The notes beneath the pieces were generated by a model that worked only from the letters and a program-made list of their open reading frames with translations, made no database searches and was not told where the DNA came from. Made by a program: the position numbers and the translations under genes. From Chryseobacterium sp. W4I1 (lineage in GTDB: Bacteria; Bacteroidota; Bacteroidia; Flavobacteriales; Weeksellaceae), in the NCBI RefSeq assembly GCF_030816115.1, contig NZ_JAUSXQ010000001.1, forward strand, positions 186,001 to 250,000: a DNA stretch of 64,000 nucleotides, read 5' to 3'. Numbering within the stretch: the first letter of the stretch is position 1; each line of letters opens with the position of its first letter. Of this stretch, positions 33,324 through 43,183 are shown in pieces.

Positions 33324-34922
33324 ATGACTCATACTGTTAAAAGGACTTTAGCCATGCTTTTTGTGGCGGTTTTCGGGAGTGCCCTTCTTTACAATTGCGA
33401 ACCAGAGCCGGATTCCCTCGGCGAACAGCTATTTATTGACGGGGCTGCAGAAGGCAATGTAACTTCTTATGACCTTATTGCTTATAATATCAATAATCAT
33501 GATACCATAAGAAGTGACGCAGGAAAACTTGTAAGTTTAATCAATTCAACAACAGGAGCTGCTACCTATACTTCTGTTTTGGGAGCATTTTCTGAGGGGC
33601 AGTTCGGAATGCAGAAGGCATCACTTCTTACTCAGCTGAGAATGTCCACAGATAATTTTGATTTTGGAACTAATCCAAAAATTGACTCTGTAGTGCTTGT
33701 GATGAGACCTGCAGCGGTTGCAGATTCAGTAACTGCACCGGGAGCAAAAGATGAAAATTTATTAATTGGTACTGAAACAGTTCCTGTTTCAACAGATATA
33801 AAAACTTATCCAGTTAATTATCAGGTAAAATATGGTAAAACAAAATTGGGAACTGGCGGAACTAATACTCTCATGCATGTGAAAGTAGATGAAGTAACGA
33901 CGTTCCTGGACGGAAACTCTGATGCTTTCAAAAGATCAAATGTAACAGTATCTACAGGAGAATCATTAGGAAATTCTGTATTTGATGGGAAAGTAAGGGC
34001 TGTAACAATCACTAAAAAATCAGATAATTCTTCTGTGTTTACATCAGACGCTGGATTTAGGATTCCTTTAAATAAAAACTTTTTCCAGACGAAGATCCTT
34101 GATAAAAGTAAGAAGCCGGAACTTATGGATGCGGCTAACTTTACCAGATACTTTAAAGGAATCAGACTTTCTGTAGAAGAAACAGATGGCTATCTTTTCG
34201 AGTTTTCTCCGGATAATATGGAAATAGTAATGTACTATACCAATGAGAAAAATGACAATGGTACTATAACAAGACCACAGACTACTTTTAAGTTACTGGT
34301 AAGTGGAGGACGTTATGGTCAGTACGAGTACAATAGACTTGGTTCTGCATGGAAAGATGCATCTGATGCTATCAACACAACGGATGGTGATCCTAAACTT
34401 TATTTACAAGGAATGGGTGGTCCTTCAGTAGGAATTAAGATTCCTGATGAAACAATCAGTAAACTTAAGACATTATATAATAAAGATAAAGCCGCTATTG
34501 TAAGCGCTAAGATCAGAATCTATACAGATGATTCATCTTGGAAAAATAATTATAGGAAAAAGGCAGATAATTTTACCATTCTTCCTGTGATTAAAGGTTC
34601 AGATCAATTACTTACGTCTTCAGGATTTATTTCAGATCTTTCTGCAGGTTTTGTTTGGTTAAAATCAAATGATTTAGACAAAAATCCTTCTTCTTATGAT
34701 TTTACAGTTACAAAAACAGTAAAAGATATTGTAGAGGGGGCTGAAGCCAATAAAATATTACTTATTAATATGGGTAAATTTTTAACGAGTGATACACAAA
34801 AATATGTTGGGTATAAAAATACAACCAGAGCATTTGCTACAGAAAGAGGCGTTTATGTTGGGACGAATAAAAATAATCCTAATAGAATTCAGTTAAAAAT
34901 CACTTACGGGACTAAAAAATAA
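33324..34922 (+). CDS. DUF4270 lipoprotein
   Basis: This 532-residue exported protein has a lipobox-type N-terminus (F-G-S-A-L-L-Y-N-C-E-P-E-P-D), so the mature protein starts at Cys26. The family is DUF4270, beta-rich surface or periplasmic lipoproteins of Bacteroidetes; D-S-L-G-E-Q-L-F after the Cys and the long repetitive beta region fit. No enzymatic motif is visible. It lies 11 nt after the glycogen synthase-like gene and just upstream of glmS, a gene order I recall in Flavobacteriia. Confidence 0.85.
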   Translation: MTHTVKRTLAMLFVAVFGSALLYNCEPEPDSLGEQLFIDGAAEGNVTSYDLIAYNINNHDTIRSDAGKLVSLINSTTGAATYTSVLGAFSEGQFGMQKASLLTQLRMSTDNFDFGTNPKIDSVVLVMRPAAVADSVTAPGAKDENLLIGTETVPVSTDIKTYPVNYQVKYGKTKLGTGGTNTLMHVKVDEVTTFLDGNSDAFKRSNVTVSTGESLGNSVFDGKVRAVTITKKSDNSSVFTSDAGFRIPLNKNFFQTKILDKSKKPELMDAANFTRYFKGIRLSVEETDGYLFEFSPDNMEIVMYYTNEKNDNGTITRPQTTFKLLVSGGRYGQYEYNRLGSAWKDASDAINTTDGDPKLYLQGMGGPSVGIKIPDETISKLKTLYNKDKAAIVSAKIRIYTDDSSWKNNYRKKADNFTILPVIKGSDQLLTSSGFISDLSAGFVWLKSNDLDKNPSSYDFTVTKTVKDIVEGAEANKILLINMGKFLTSDTQKYVGYKNTTRAFATERGVYVGTNKNNPNRIQLKITYGTKK

Positions 34923-34963
34923 TACAGATAAAAAAATAAACAAACACTAGACAAAATAAAAAT

Positions 34964-36817
34964 ATGTGCGGAATTGTAGGATATACAGGATTTCAGGATG
35001 CGTATGACATTGTGATCAACGGTCTTAGAAGATTAGAATATAGGGGGTATGACAGTGCAGGAATTGTTTTGGAAGGCTCAAATAATAAATTTGAAGTAGA
35101 AAAAACAAAGGGAAAAGTAGATGATTTAGTCAATATTTCAGCACAGTTGAAAGGAACGGCCAAAATTGGAATGGGGCACACCAGATGGGCTACCCATGGT
35201 GTTCCAAGTGACAGAAACTCACACCCGCATTTATCAAATAATGGGAAAATTGCGGTAGTACATAATGGTATCATAGAAAACTATGATACTATTAAAACAA
35301 TGCTTTCAGAAAAAGGATTTACTTTTAAATCTGAAACGGATACAGAAATACTCGTGAACCTTATTCAGTATTTCATGGATCTGAAGCCGGAAACGGATTT
35401 CCCAACTGCTGTAAGATTTGCTTTAAATGAAGTTTATGGAGCTTATGCTATCACTGTACTTCATGAAGATTATCCAGGTTTGTTGGTTGTAGCAAGATTA
35501 GGTTCTCCATTGGCTATCGGAATTGGTGAAAAAGAATATTTTATTGCTTCTGATGCCTCTCCTTTTGTAGAATTTACAAAAGAAGCGATCTACCTTGAAG
35601 AAGGACATATGGCTACTATTTCATTGGAAAATGGAGTAGATATCAGAACCATTAATGAGAACTCTAGGATTGAGCCTGAAATTCAGGAACTTAAATTAAG
35701 CTTAGAGCAAATTGAAAAGGGAGGTTATGAGCATTTTATGCTTAAAGAAATCTTTGAACAGCCAAAGTCTATCCATGACACTATGAGAGGAAGACTTCTT
35801 GTAGACGAAGGTATTATCAAAATGGCGGGGATCTGGGATCATGTTGAAAAATTCAAAAATGCAAACAGGATTATTATTATTGCTTGTGGTACTTCATGGC
35901 ATGCGGGACTTATCGGAGAATATCTTATTGAAGAGTATGCAAGAATTCCTGTAGAGGTAGAATATGCATCAGAATTCAGATATAGAAATCCTATTATTAC
36001 AGATAAAGACGTTGTTATTGCGATCTCTCAGTCGGGAGAAACTGCAGATACAATGGCTGCATTAAAATTAGCAAAAGAAAAAGGAGCATTTATATATGGT
36101 ATTTGTAATGTAGTGGATTCGTCTATTGCAAGAATTACGGATGCCGGTTCATATACCCATGCCGGTCCTGAAATCGGGGTAGCTTCTACAAAAGCATTTA
36201 CAGCACAGCTTACCATTCTTTCTTTAATTGCTTTAAAATTAGGAAAACATAATGGTAATTTAGGTAATGCAGAATTCATGAGTTTAATTTCTGAATTGGA
36301 TGCTCTTCCTAAAAAAATCGAAGAAGTATTAAGTACTACTCACGAGCTGACTCAAACTATAGCAAAAGACTTTATCAATACCACTAATTTCCTTTATTTA
36401 GGAAGAGGGTATAACTATCCGGCGGCACTGGAAGGGGCTCTGAAACTGAAAGAAATCTCTTATATTCACGCAGAGGGATATCCTGCCGCTGAAATGAAGC
36501 ATGGTCCTATCGCCCTTATCGATGAAAACATGCCAATTGTTATCATTGCCCCTAAAAAAGGACATTATGATAAAATTGTGAGTAATGTTCAGGAAATTAA
36601 AGCAAGAAAAGGAAAAGTGATTGCTGTAGTGAATAAAGGAGATAAGCAGGTAAGTGCAATGGCAGATTATGTTATTGAAATTCCCGAGACCTCAGAATGC
36701 TTCTCGCCGATCGTAGCTTCAGTGCCTTTACAGCTATTGGCTTATTACATTGCAGTATACCGAGGTGCTAATGTAGATCAGCCAAGAAACCTAGCTAAAT
36801 CGGTAACTGTAGAATAA
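34964..36817 (+). CDS. glmS: Glutamine--fructose-6-phosphate aminotransferase (isomerizing)
   Basis: This 617-residue enzyme makes glucosamine-6-phosphate for peptidoglycan and lipid A synthesis. The N-terminal glutaminase has the catalytic Cys2 (M-C-G-I-V-G-Y) and H-T-R-W-A-T-H-G near residue 73. The C-terminal half has two SIS sugar-phosphate domains with A-C-G-T-S-W-H-A near 309, S-Q-S-G-E-T-A-D near 355 and E-I-S-Y-I-H-A-E-G near 494. The end is D-Q-P-R-N-L-A-K-S-V-T-V-E as in the family. No ribozyme-like leader is visible in the 41-nt gap before it. Confidence 0.97.
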   Translation: MCGIVGYTGFQDAYDIVINGLRRLEYRGYDSAGIVLEGSNNKFEVEKTKGKVDDLVNISAQLKGTAKIGMGHTRWATHGVPSDRNSHPHLSNNGKIAVVHNGIIENYDTIKTMLSEKGFTFKSETDTEILVNLIQYFMDLKPETDFPTAVRFALNEVYGAYAITVLHEDYPGLLVVARLGSPLAIGIGEKEYFIASDASPFVEFTKEAIYLEEGHMATISLENGVDIRTINENSRIEPEIQELKLSLEQIEKGGYEHFMLKEIFEQPKSIHDTMRGRLLVDEGIIKMAGIWDHVEKFKNANRIIIIACGTSWHAGLIGEYLIEEYARIPVEVEYASEFRYRNPIITDKDVVIAISQSGETADTMAALKLAKEKGAFIYGICNVVDSSIARITDAGSYTHAGPEIGVASTKAFTAQLTILSLIALKLGKHNGNLGNAEFMSLISELDALPKKIEEVLSTTHELTQTIAKDFINTTNFLYLGRGYNYPAALEGALKLKEISYIHAEGYPAAEMKHGPIALIDENMPIVIIAPKKGHYDKIVSNVQEIKARKGKVIAVVNKGDKQVSAMADYVIEIPETSECFSPIVASVPLQLLAYYIAVYRGANVDQPRNLAKSVTVE

Positions 36818-36925
36818 AATGTAGTTGTAAATAAAATAAATGTAGATTTCTTCCGTTATTTCAAAAAAAATCTTAAAAGTTTCTTAAAAAAATTATATAT
36901 TTACGGCTTAATTATAAAAATTAAC

Positions 36926-38347
36926 ATGAAAAGGATATTTCTTTTATTATTGTCTGCGTCGGTAGCATCAGTATCTTGTTCAGGTGGTGGCAGTTCTTCT
37001 GTAGGGAAGCCTGGAACGAAAGGAGAATTGATACCAAGAGAAAAAACGAAATCATTTGTTGCGGAAAGACCATTTGGAATGGTTGCAATTCCTGCAGGTT
37101 CATTTGTTGCTGGTCTTGCTGATCAGGATCCAACAAATACTCCTGAAAAAGCTTCATTGAAAACGGTTACCGTTTCTTCTTTCTTCATGGATGAAGCAGA
37201 AACTACTAATGCAGAGTACAGGGTATTTATTAATTATGTAAGAGATTCTATTGCTAGAACTCTACTAGCCGAAGCTGCTGGGGAAGGCGGTGAAGAAGGT
37301 GGACGTAGAGGGGCAAGCATAGGTGATTATGCATACCTTGCTAAAAAAGAAGAAAATTTAACACCTTATCAAGAATATTTAGAAGGCCAGGGAGGAAGAG
37401 AAGATGGAGGTTATGATGCTTCTAAAAGATTAGACTGGAAAATCCCATTACATTGGAGCAGCGGAAAGTATCCGGATGTAGAATATGCGGAAGTTTTAGA
37501 GTCTATGTATCTGCCTGCTTCTTCTAGAATCGGAAACGAAAGAATTTTAGACGTTAGTAAATTAAAATACAATTATCAGTGGGGAGATATGGATGCAGCA
37601 CTTGCTGACAACGAAAGAGGTGCCAATTACCTTAAAAGTTCCAGCATTGCCATCTATCCCGACACTACGGTTTGGATAAATGATTTCCACTTTACTTACA
37701 ACGAACCATTGTTCGAACAGTATTTCTGGCACAAAGCTTACAAAGATTACCCTGTAGTAGGAGTAACCTGGGATCAGGCAAGAGCTTACTGTAACTTCAG
37801 AACTAAACTGAAAACAGACTACAACGAAAGCTTGAAAAGAAAAAAACAAAGACCAATGATATTCCGTCTGCCTACAGAAATCGAGTGGGAATATGCTGCT
37901 AAAGGCGGAATGCAAAATGCTACTTACCCTTGGGGTGGTCCATATTTAATGGATGACAGAGGTTGCTACCTTGCCAACTTCAAACCAAAGAGAGGTAACT
38001 ACATGGAAGACGATAAAAAAGGTACTTACACATATACAGCTCCAGTAAAGAAATTTAAGAAAAATGGATTTGGGTTATTTGATATGGCTGGAAACGTTTC
38101 TGAATGGACAGAATCTGCGTATAACAATTCTTCTTACGGGTTCTCATCTACTTTAAATCCTTCTACGAAAGATAAAGTAGATACAAAGAGATCAGTAAGA
38201 GGTGGATCTTGGAAAGATATAGGATATGCCCTGATGACAGGTGCTAGAGATTGGGAAAGAAAAGATTCCGCAAGAAGCTATATCGGATTCAGAACTGTAC
38301 AGGACATTCCTGAAGCAGCAGTGAAGCCAAGAAGAGTTAACAGATAA
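36926..38347 (+). CDS. gldK: T9SS ring lipoprotein GldK
   Basis: This 473-residue lipoprotein (lipobox V-A-S-V-S-C-S) has a formylglycine-generating-enzyme-like fold. It shows M-V-A-I-P-A-G-S-F near residue 52, F-M-D-E-A-E-T-T-N-A-E-Y near 89, F-R-L-P-T-E-I-E-W-E-Y-A-A-K near 312, G-L-F-D-M-A-G-N-V-S-E-W near 385 and R-G-G-S-W near 425. GldK (PorK) forms an outer-membrane-attached periplasmic ring with GldN around the type IX translocon. It starts the gldKLMN cluster. The fold is borrowed from the sulfatase-modifying family, but enzymatic activity is not expected. Confidence 0.96.
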   Translation: MKRIFLLLLSASVASVSCSGGGSSSVGKPGTKGELIPREKTKSFVAERPFGMVAIPAGSFVAGLADQDPTNTPEKASLKTVTVSSFFMDEAETTNAEYRVFINYVRDSIARTLLAEAAGEGGEEGGRRGASIGDYAYLAKKEENLTPYQEYLEGQGGREDGGYDASKRLDWKIPLHWSSGKYPDVEYAEVLESMYLPASSRIGNERILDVSKLKYNYQWGDMDAALADNERGANYLKSSSIAIYPDTTVWINDFHFTYNEPLFEQYFWHKAYKDYPVVGVTWDQARAYCNFRTKLKTDYNESLKRKKQRPMIFRLPTEIEWEYAAKGGMQNATYPWGGPYLMDDRGCYLANFKPKRGNYMEDDKKGTYTYTAPVKKFKKNGFGLFDMAGNVSEWTESAYNNSSYGFSSTLNPSTKDKVDTKRSVRGGSWKDIGYALMTGARDWERKDSARSYIGFRTVQDIPEAAVKPRRVNR

Positions 38348-38407
38348 TTAACCGGACAACTATTTTTCAATAACAATTTTATTTAACATTAAAAAAACTA
38401 ACTTAAT

Positions 38408-39100
38408 ATGTTTAAGACTAAAGATGCTTGGATGAATTTCTTTTATTCATTCGGTGCTGCAATTGTAATTCTTGGAGCTTGGCTTAAAATTACTCACATT
38501 ACCTTGGGACCTATTAATGGTAATATCGCTCTTACTGTGGGACTTATTACAGAGGCTATTATCTTTATCATTTTCGCATTTGACCCTCCTAAATCAGAAG
38601 AATCTTATGCTTGGGAAAATGTTTATCCTGAACTATTAGATAAACATGCCAACCCAAATCCTTTACATTCTAATGTGTCATCCAGAAACAATGCACAGCA
38701 GTTTGCAGAATTAGAAAATTCTCTTTCCAATAAATTAGATAAAATGCTTCAGGACGCAAAACTAGACGTTCAGTTATTTGACAGACTGAGAACAGGGATC
38801 GATAAGTTCTCCAACTCAGTGGACCAAATCAACCAGACTGTTGATGTTTCTGCTTCTACTCATAAATATAATGATCAGCTTAACAAAGCTGCTCAGCATA
38901 TGGAAAGTATGAATGCTTTATATGCAATGCAGTTGGAAAGCGGTAAAAAACAATCAGAATTTGCCAACAAATATGTAGCAGATATGCAGAAATCTGCCGA
39001 GCAGTCTGAAAAATTTAATCAAGAATTACAAGGTTTAACAACTAATCTTAATAGCTTAAACAGAGTTTATGGCGGTATGCTTACTGCTATGAAGTCTTAA
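38408..39100 (+). CDS. gldL: T9SS motor protein GldL
   Basis: This 230-residue inner-membrane protein has two N-terminal transmembrane helices (about 12-30 and 36-58), followed by a soluble, coiled-coil-rich cytoplasmic part (about 100-225). GldL with GldM forms the proton-motive-force-driven rotary motor of gliding and type IX secretion. Membrane residues of family interest include the K-I-T-H segment at the end of TM1 and the Glu in T-E-A-I-I-F-I-I-F of TM2. It lies between gldK and gldM. Confidence 0.95.
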   Translation: MFKTKDAWMNFFYSFGAAIVILGAWLKITHITLGPINGNIALTVGLITEAIIFIIFAFDPPKSEESYAWENVYPELLDKHANPNPLHSNVSSRNNAQQFAELENSLSNKLDKMLQDAKLDVQLFDRLRTGIDKFSNSVDQINQTVDVSASTHKYNDQLNKAAQHMESMNALYAMQLESGKKQSEFANKYVADMQKSAEQSEKFNQELQGLTTNLNSLNRVYGGMLTAMKS

Positions 39101-39154
39101 TTCCTAACCATTTCTAAAATTTAACTATTTAATCAAAAACTAAAAGAAAAGAGA

Positions 39155-40747
39155 ATGGCACAAGGAAAACAGACCCCTCGTCAGAAGATGATCAACCTGA
39201 TGTATTTGGTGTTCATCGCGATGATGGCCCTAAATATTGATGCTGAGATCATCAGATCATACTACGACTCTACCAGAGCTTTGAATGAAACAAGAACTCT
39301 AACAGAGAATAAAAACGAAAAGATTTTCGAAAAAACACTTGAGGCTAAAGCACAGCAGGTTCCGGATACCTACGCTCAGCCTTGGGAAAGCTATAAAGTT
39401 TTAAAAGGTAAAATTGATGCTCTTGTAGCTTCTGCTCAGGACATTAAAGTTAATCTTAAAAAGCAGTCGGATTTTCATGATAAAGATCCGAAAACAGGAA
39501 AAGATATTGATGTAAGCGAAAATTTTGCTGCATTGAATAACAACGAGGCGACTACAGAATTTTTCTTCAAAGAAGGAGAAGAAAATACACCCTCAAAAGG
39601 AGCTTTAGATTTAAAAGCAAAAATTGACGATGTAAGAAATTATATCAATGCTACTTTTGGAAATAATCCTCAGTTGAAAGATTTAGTAGACAGAGCCAAC
39701 AAATCTTTGATCGCTGAATACCCAAAAGGAAAATCTCCGAATGACAAGACCTGGTTTCAGAATAAATTCTATCACCAGCCGTTAATTGCAGCGATCTCAA
39801 ATCTTGAGATCATCCAGAATGATGCAAGAAACGTACAGTCTGATGCATTGGCATTATTGCTTCAGGAGAAAGTGGATGCCAATATCAAATTCTCAAGTTA
39901 CGAGCCTATCGTTTCTGGCCCGGTAGATATCCAGGCAGGAAAACAGGCTGAAGTAAAAGTAATGTTAGGTACTTATTCTACAAGCAACAAGATTAGTATC
40001 TCAGGCGTAGGTAGAGTAGAGAACGGAAAAGGGATTACCTCTATTTCAGGTTCTGGTATCGGCGAGCACAAATTGGGAGGAACAATTACTTTAACAGATG
40101 CTTCAGGAAAACCTCAAAGTTTCCCATGGACGCATACGTATAATGTAATCGCAGGACCAAGAGAAGTAAAACTTGAAAAAGGATTATTACTTTCTGCTGA
40201 TAAAATGAATGTAATGTATAGAGGACTTGAGAACCCTGTTTCAGGATCAATCTTAGGTGCTGACAATTCTAAACTTTCATTATCTGCTCCGGGAGCATCA
40301 GTAAGAAATACAGGCCCAGGAAAATGGAGCGTGAAGCCTACTTCAGGTAATACAGTCAAACTGACATTATCAGGAATTGACCCTTACGGAAAATCTGTAT
40401 CACAGGTATTTGAATATAGAATTAAGAACGTACCGCCACCACAAGGTCAGATCAGAGGGCAGAGTATTGTGGCAATGCCTCCAACGTCTATCCAAAATCA
40501 GACAGTACAGGCAGCGATTCCTGATTTCGACTTCCCTGTTTCATTTACTGTAACTCAGTTTATGGTAAGAGTACCTGGAAGAGCAGCACTATTAGTTCAC
40601 GGAAATTCATTAAATGATGCCGCTGGATTAGTGAAAAATCTTAGATCCGGAGATGTAGTTTCTATCTTTGATATTAAAGTTACTGCTCAGGGACTAGATG
40701 GCCAGGTGATCAAAAATATTACTCCTATAATCATTAATATTCCATAG
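39155..40747 (+). CDS. gldM: T9SS motor protein GldM
   Basis: This 530-residue protein has one N-terminal transmembrane helix (Q-K-M-I-N-L-M-Y-L-V-F-I-A-M-M-A-L-N-I) and a long periplasmic region of stacked beta domains. GldM couples the GldL motor in the inner membrane to the GldKN ring. Length and N-terminus match the family. The gene is 54 nt after gldL and 20 nt before gldN; all four gld genes appear to form one operon ended by the terminator at 41729. Confidence 0.96.
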   Translation: MAQGKQTPRQKMINLMYLVFIAMMALNIDAEIIRSYYDSTRALNETRTLTENKNEKIFEKTLEAKAQQVPDTYAQPWESYKVLKGKIDALVASAQDIKVNLKKQSDFHDKDPKTGKDIDVSENFAALNNNEATTEFFFKEGEENTPSKGALDLKAKIDDVRNYINATFGNNPQLKDLVDRANKSLIAEYPKGKSPNDKTWFQNKFYHQPLIAAISNLEIIQNDARNVQSDALALLLQEKVDANIKFSSYEPIVSGPVDIQAGKQAEVKVMLGTYSTSNKISISGVGRVENGKGITSISGSGIGEHKLGGTITLTDASGKPQSFPWTHTYNVIAGPREVKLEKGLLLSADKMNVMYRGLENPVSGSILGADNSKLSLSAPGASVRNTGPGKWSVKPTSGNTVKLTLSGIDPYGKSVSQVFEYRIKNVPPPQGQIRGQSIVAMPPTSIQNQTVQAAIPDFDFPVSFTVTQFMVRVPGRAALLVHGNSLNDAAGLVKNLRSGDVVSIFDIKVTAQGLDGQVIKNITPIIINIP

Positions 40748-40767
40748 GACTAAAATTGTAATTTATT

Positions 40768-41706
40768 ATGAAAAAATATATTAGCACCCTTTTAGTATTA
40801 GTTTCGGGATTCGCATTTTCCCAAACTATTCTGAACGCAGCTTCTCCGGAAGAGTTCAGACAGATGAGAGAGGAAAACAAACAAAAAGTTGGTGATACTA
40901 TTATTGATAAGACAGTAAAGCCTCTTGAATATGGTTTTGTAGAAGATAAAGATATCTTTAAAAGTATGTTTGTCTGGGAGATTATCGACATGAATGATAA
41001 GATCAACCAACCTTTCTATTATGACAATCCGGATGGACTTCTTGCTACACCTACAAGATCTCTGTACCAGTTATTATTAGATGCTGCTTTAACAGGAAAG
41101 ATTGAGCAGGTTTATGATGATGAAAACTTTACGGTGAAACTTTCACCGGAAGGTATTCAGAAAAGACTGGAGAAGGTAATCATCAATGATGCTGCGATTG
41201 ATATCTTAAACTCTGGAAGACAGTTAACTGAACAGGAGAAAAAAGAATATACCGATGTTTTCAAAACAACTACTGATAAAGTAAAAGTTCTTAAGATCAT
41301 GGGTATGTGGTTTATCGATAAGAGAGACGGACAAATGAAATACAGACCTCTTGGTATTGCGGCCATGGGACCAGATCCTGCTGTACAGGGAGTTATAGGA
41401 CCAGACGGTAAGCCGATTGCTGGTAATGACGAGCTTATTGACTTATTCTGGATCTTCTACCCTAATGCAAGAGATGTGTTGGCAAACAACTACGTTTACA
41501 ACAGAAAAAACTCTTCAGCTGACCTGTCTTTCGATGACATCATTAATGCGAGAAGATTCTCTTCAGTGATTTACAAATCGTCTGCCGGTTTAGGTGACGG
41601 TACAATCAAGGACTATATTCCTAAAGATGCTGACGATCAGCTGGAAGAAAGCGAAAGAATCAAGGCGCAGATCCTTAATATGGAGAACGATATGTGGAAT
41701 TACTAA
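40768..41706 (+). CDS. gldN: T9SS ring protein GldN
   Basis: This 312-residue periplasmic protein has a signal peptide (MKKYISTLLVLVSGFAFSQ). It has the GldN/PorN pattern of D-K-D-I-F-K-S-M-F-V-W-E-I-I-D-M-N-D-K-I near residue 57, L-K-I-M-G-M-W-F-I-D-K-R near 175 and W-I-F-Y-P-N-A-R-D near 228. It binds GldK to form the periplasmic ring of the type IX system. Some Flavobacteriia carry a gldO paralogue; none follows here. Confidence 0.96.
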   Translation: MKKYISTLLVLVSGFAFSQTILNAASPEEFRQMREENKQKVGDTIIDKTVKPLEYGFVEDKDIFKSMFVWEIIDMNDKINQPFYYDNPDGLLATPTRSLYQLLLDAALTGKIEQVYDDENFTVKLSPEGIQKRLEKVIINDAAIDILNSGRQLTEQEKKEYTDVFKTTTDKVKVLKIMGMWFIDKRDGQMKYRPLGIAAMGPDPAVQGVIGPDGKPIAGNDELIDLFWIFYPNARDVLANNYVYNRKNSSADLSFDDIINARRFSSVIYKSSAGLGDGTIKDYIPKDADDQLEESERIKAQILNMENDMWNY

Positions 41707-41728
41707 GATTTCACTTGATATTTATACA

Positions 41729-41759
41729 AAACCTGAGTACTTTTACTCAGGTTTTTTTT
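41729..41759 (+). terminator. Terminator of the gld operon
   Basis: The perfect 11-bp stem AAACCTGAGTA / TACTCAGGTTT has a 4-nt loop followed by T. It nearly touches the next start codon. Confidence 0.85.
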
Positions 41760-41762
41760 ATT

Positions 41763-42797
41763 ATGAAACATATAGACTATATCATCGTAGGTGACGGATA
41801 TGCAGGATTATTCTTTGCCCATCAGCTTATTAAGAACAACAAATCCTTTGTCATCTATTCAGAAGAACGGAAAAGCGCTTCCCAGGTTTCTGCAGGAATC
41901 ATCAATCCTGTTGTTCTTAAGAAATTCACCACATTTTGGAAAGCACAGGAGCAGATTGACTTTTTAAAAGTTACCTTGAATGAAATTGAATCCTATACCG
42001 GAACAAATTACATGATAGAGGCACCCATCCACAGAATCTTTCATGATGAGAATGAACAAAATCTTTGGCTTAAAAAATCCGGAAACGAAGAGCTTTCCAA
42101 CTTTCTTGATGCAAAATTCGATCATTTAGAGGTAGTAAAAAACGATTTTAATACAGGAAAGGTCAATCAGTCTGCCAGATTACAAGTAAGTGGATTTTTC
42201 ACAGATCTATTTGGTTTTCTTGAAAAAAATACACTTTTAATTAAAGAAAAATTCGATTATGAAAAATTAGAAGCTTCTTCAGGTACTTATAAAGATCTTC
42301 AGTTTAAAAATATTGTATTCTGCGAAGGAATGGGTGTAAAAGAAAATCCATTCTTTTCAGAGATTGCTGTGGTTCCCAACAAGGGGCATCATATTAAAGT
42401 AAAACTTTCCCAAACAATTCCTGAGAATATTACAATTAAAAAGAAACACTTCTTATTCCCAACCGATAACGGACTTCATTTCTATGGCGGAACCTATGAC
42501 AGAGAGCAACTCCATCATCACATCGATGAAACTGCAGTTACGCAGCTCATTAACGGACTTTCTGAAATTTATCCGTTCGATTTTGAAGTGGAAGAAGTCA
42601 ATTTTGGCTTCAGACCGACTGTGAAAGACAGAAGGCCAATCATTGGGAGACACGAAACTTTTGAGAACCTATATGTCTTCAATGGCCTTGGGGCAAGAGG
42701 GATTTTAAATGGCTGTTATTTCGCACGCGATCTGTATCACTTTATTGAAGAAAATATTCCGCTGCATCAGGAAGTGGCTGTTCAAAGGTTTAAGTAA
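41763..42797 (+). CDS. NAD(P)/FAD-dependent oxidoreductase (DAO-like)
   Basis: This 344-residue protein starts with a Rossmann FAD-binding motif (Y-I-I-V-G-D-G-Y-A-G-L). It also has V-S-A-G-I-I-N-P near residue 44, a second region with N-K-G-H-H-I-K near 205, and a C-terminal G-F-R-P-T-V-K-D-R-R-P-I-I-G near 285 followed by F-N-G-L-G-A-R-G. This is the D-amino-acid-oxidase/glycine-oxidase-like fold. The substrate is unknown. I used the ATG at 41763; a GTG further upstream lies in the gldN coding end and gld terminator. Confidence 0.88.
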   Translation: MKHIDYIIVGDGYAGLFFAHQLIKNNKSFVIYSEERKSASQVSAGIINPVVLKKFTTFWKAQEQIDFLKVTLNEIESYTGTNYMIEAPIHRIFHDENEQNLWLKKSGNEELSNFLDAKFDHLEVVKNDFNTGKVNQSARLQVSGFFTDLFGFLEKNTLLIKEKFDYEKLEASSGTYKDLQFKNIVFCEGMGVKENPFFSEIAVVPNKGHHIKVKLSQTIPENITIKKKHFLFPTDNGLHFYGGTYDREQLHHHIDETAVTQLINGLSEIYPFDFEVEEVNFGFRPTVKDRRPIIGRHETFENLYVFNGLGARGILNGCYFARDLYHFIEENIPLHQEVAVQRFK

Positions 42798-42854
42798 TTC
42801 AAAATAATCAAGATAAAATAGAAATTCATATATTCAGAAAAGAAAATTTAAGCG

Positions 42855-43112
42855 ATGAATGAAAATGTATTAGGTATAATAGCCGGTGTTCTGACTTCAA
42901 TATCCATGATTCCTCAACTGATAAAAGTAATCAAAGAAAAGAATGTAGAAGATATTTCCCTCGTCATGCTTCTGGTGCTTATTTCCGGACTTTCTTTATG
43001 GGTCTGGTATGGCTTTATGAAAGATGAGCTCCCTATTATTTTGTCTAATGCATTTGCAGTTTTGGTTAATTTAAGCCTTCTGACTTGTTATATGATGTAC
43101 AGGAAATCTTAA
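42855..43112 (+). CDS. SemiSWEET sugar transporter
   Basis: This 85-residue protein has three transmembrane helices and one PQ-loop motif (I-S-M-I-P-Q-L-I near residue 17), so it is a bacterial SemiSWEET that works as a homodimer. The W-V-W-Y-G segment near 50 and N-A-F-A-V-L-V-N near 65 match the family. It probably moves mono- or disaccharides down a gradient. It follows the FAD oxidoreductase by 57 nt. Confidence 0.9.
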   Translation: MNENVLGIIAGVLTSISMIPQLIKVIKEKNVEDISLVMLLVLISGLSLWVWYGFMKDELPIILSNAFAVLVNLSLLTCYMMYRKS

Positions 43113-43121
43113 AAAATCCAT

Positions 43122-43162
43122 ACAAAAAGAGACGCTTTACCAATCGTAAAGCGTCTCTTTTG
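43122..43162. terminator. Bidirectional terminator after the SemiSWEET gene
   Basis: The stem AGAGACGCTTTAC / GTAAAGCGTCTCT is extended by A/T pairs, with a 5-nt loop. Confidence 0.85.
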
Positions 43163-43183
43163 TATTGTAAAATATAGATTCTC

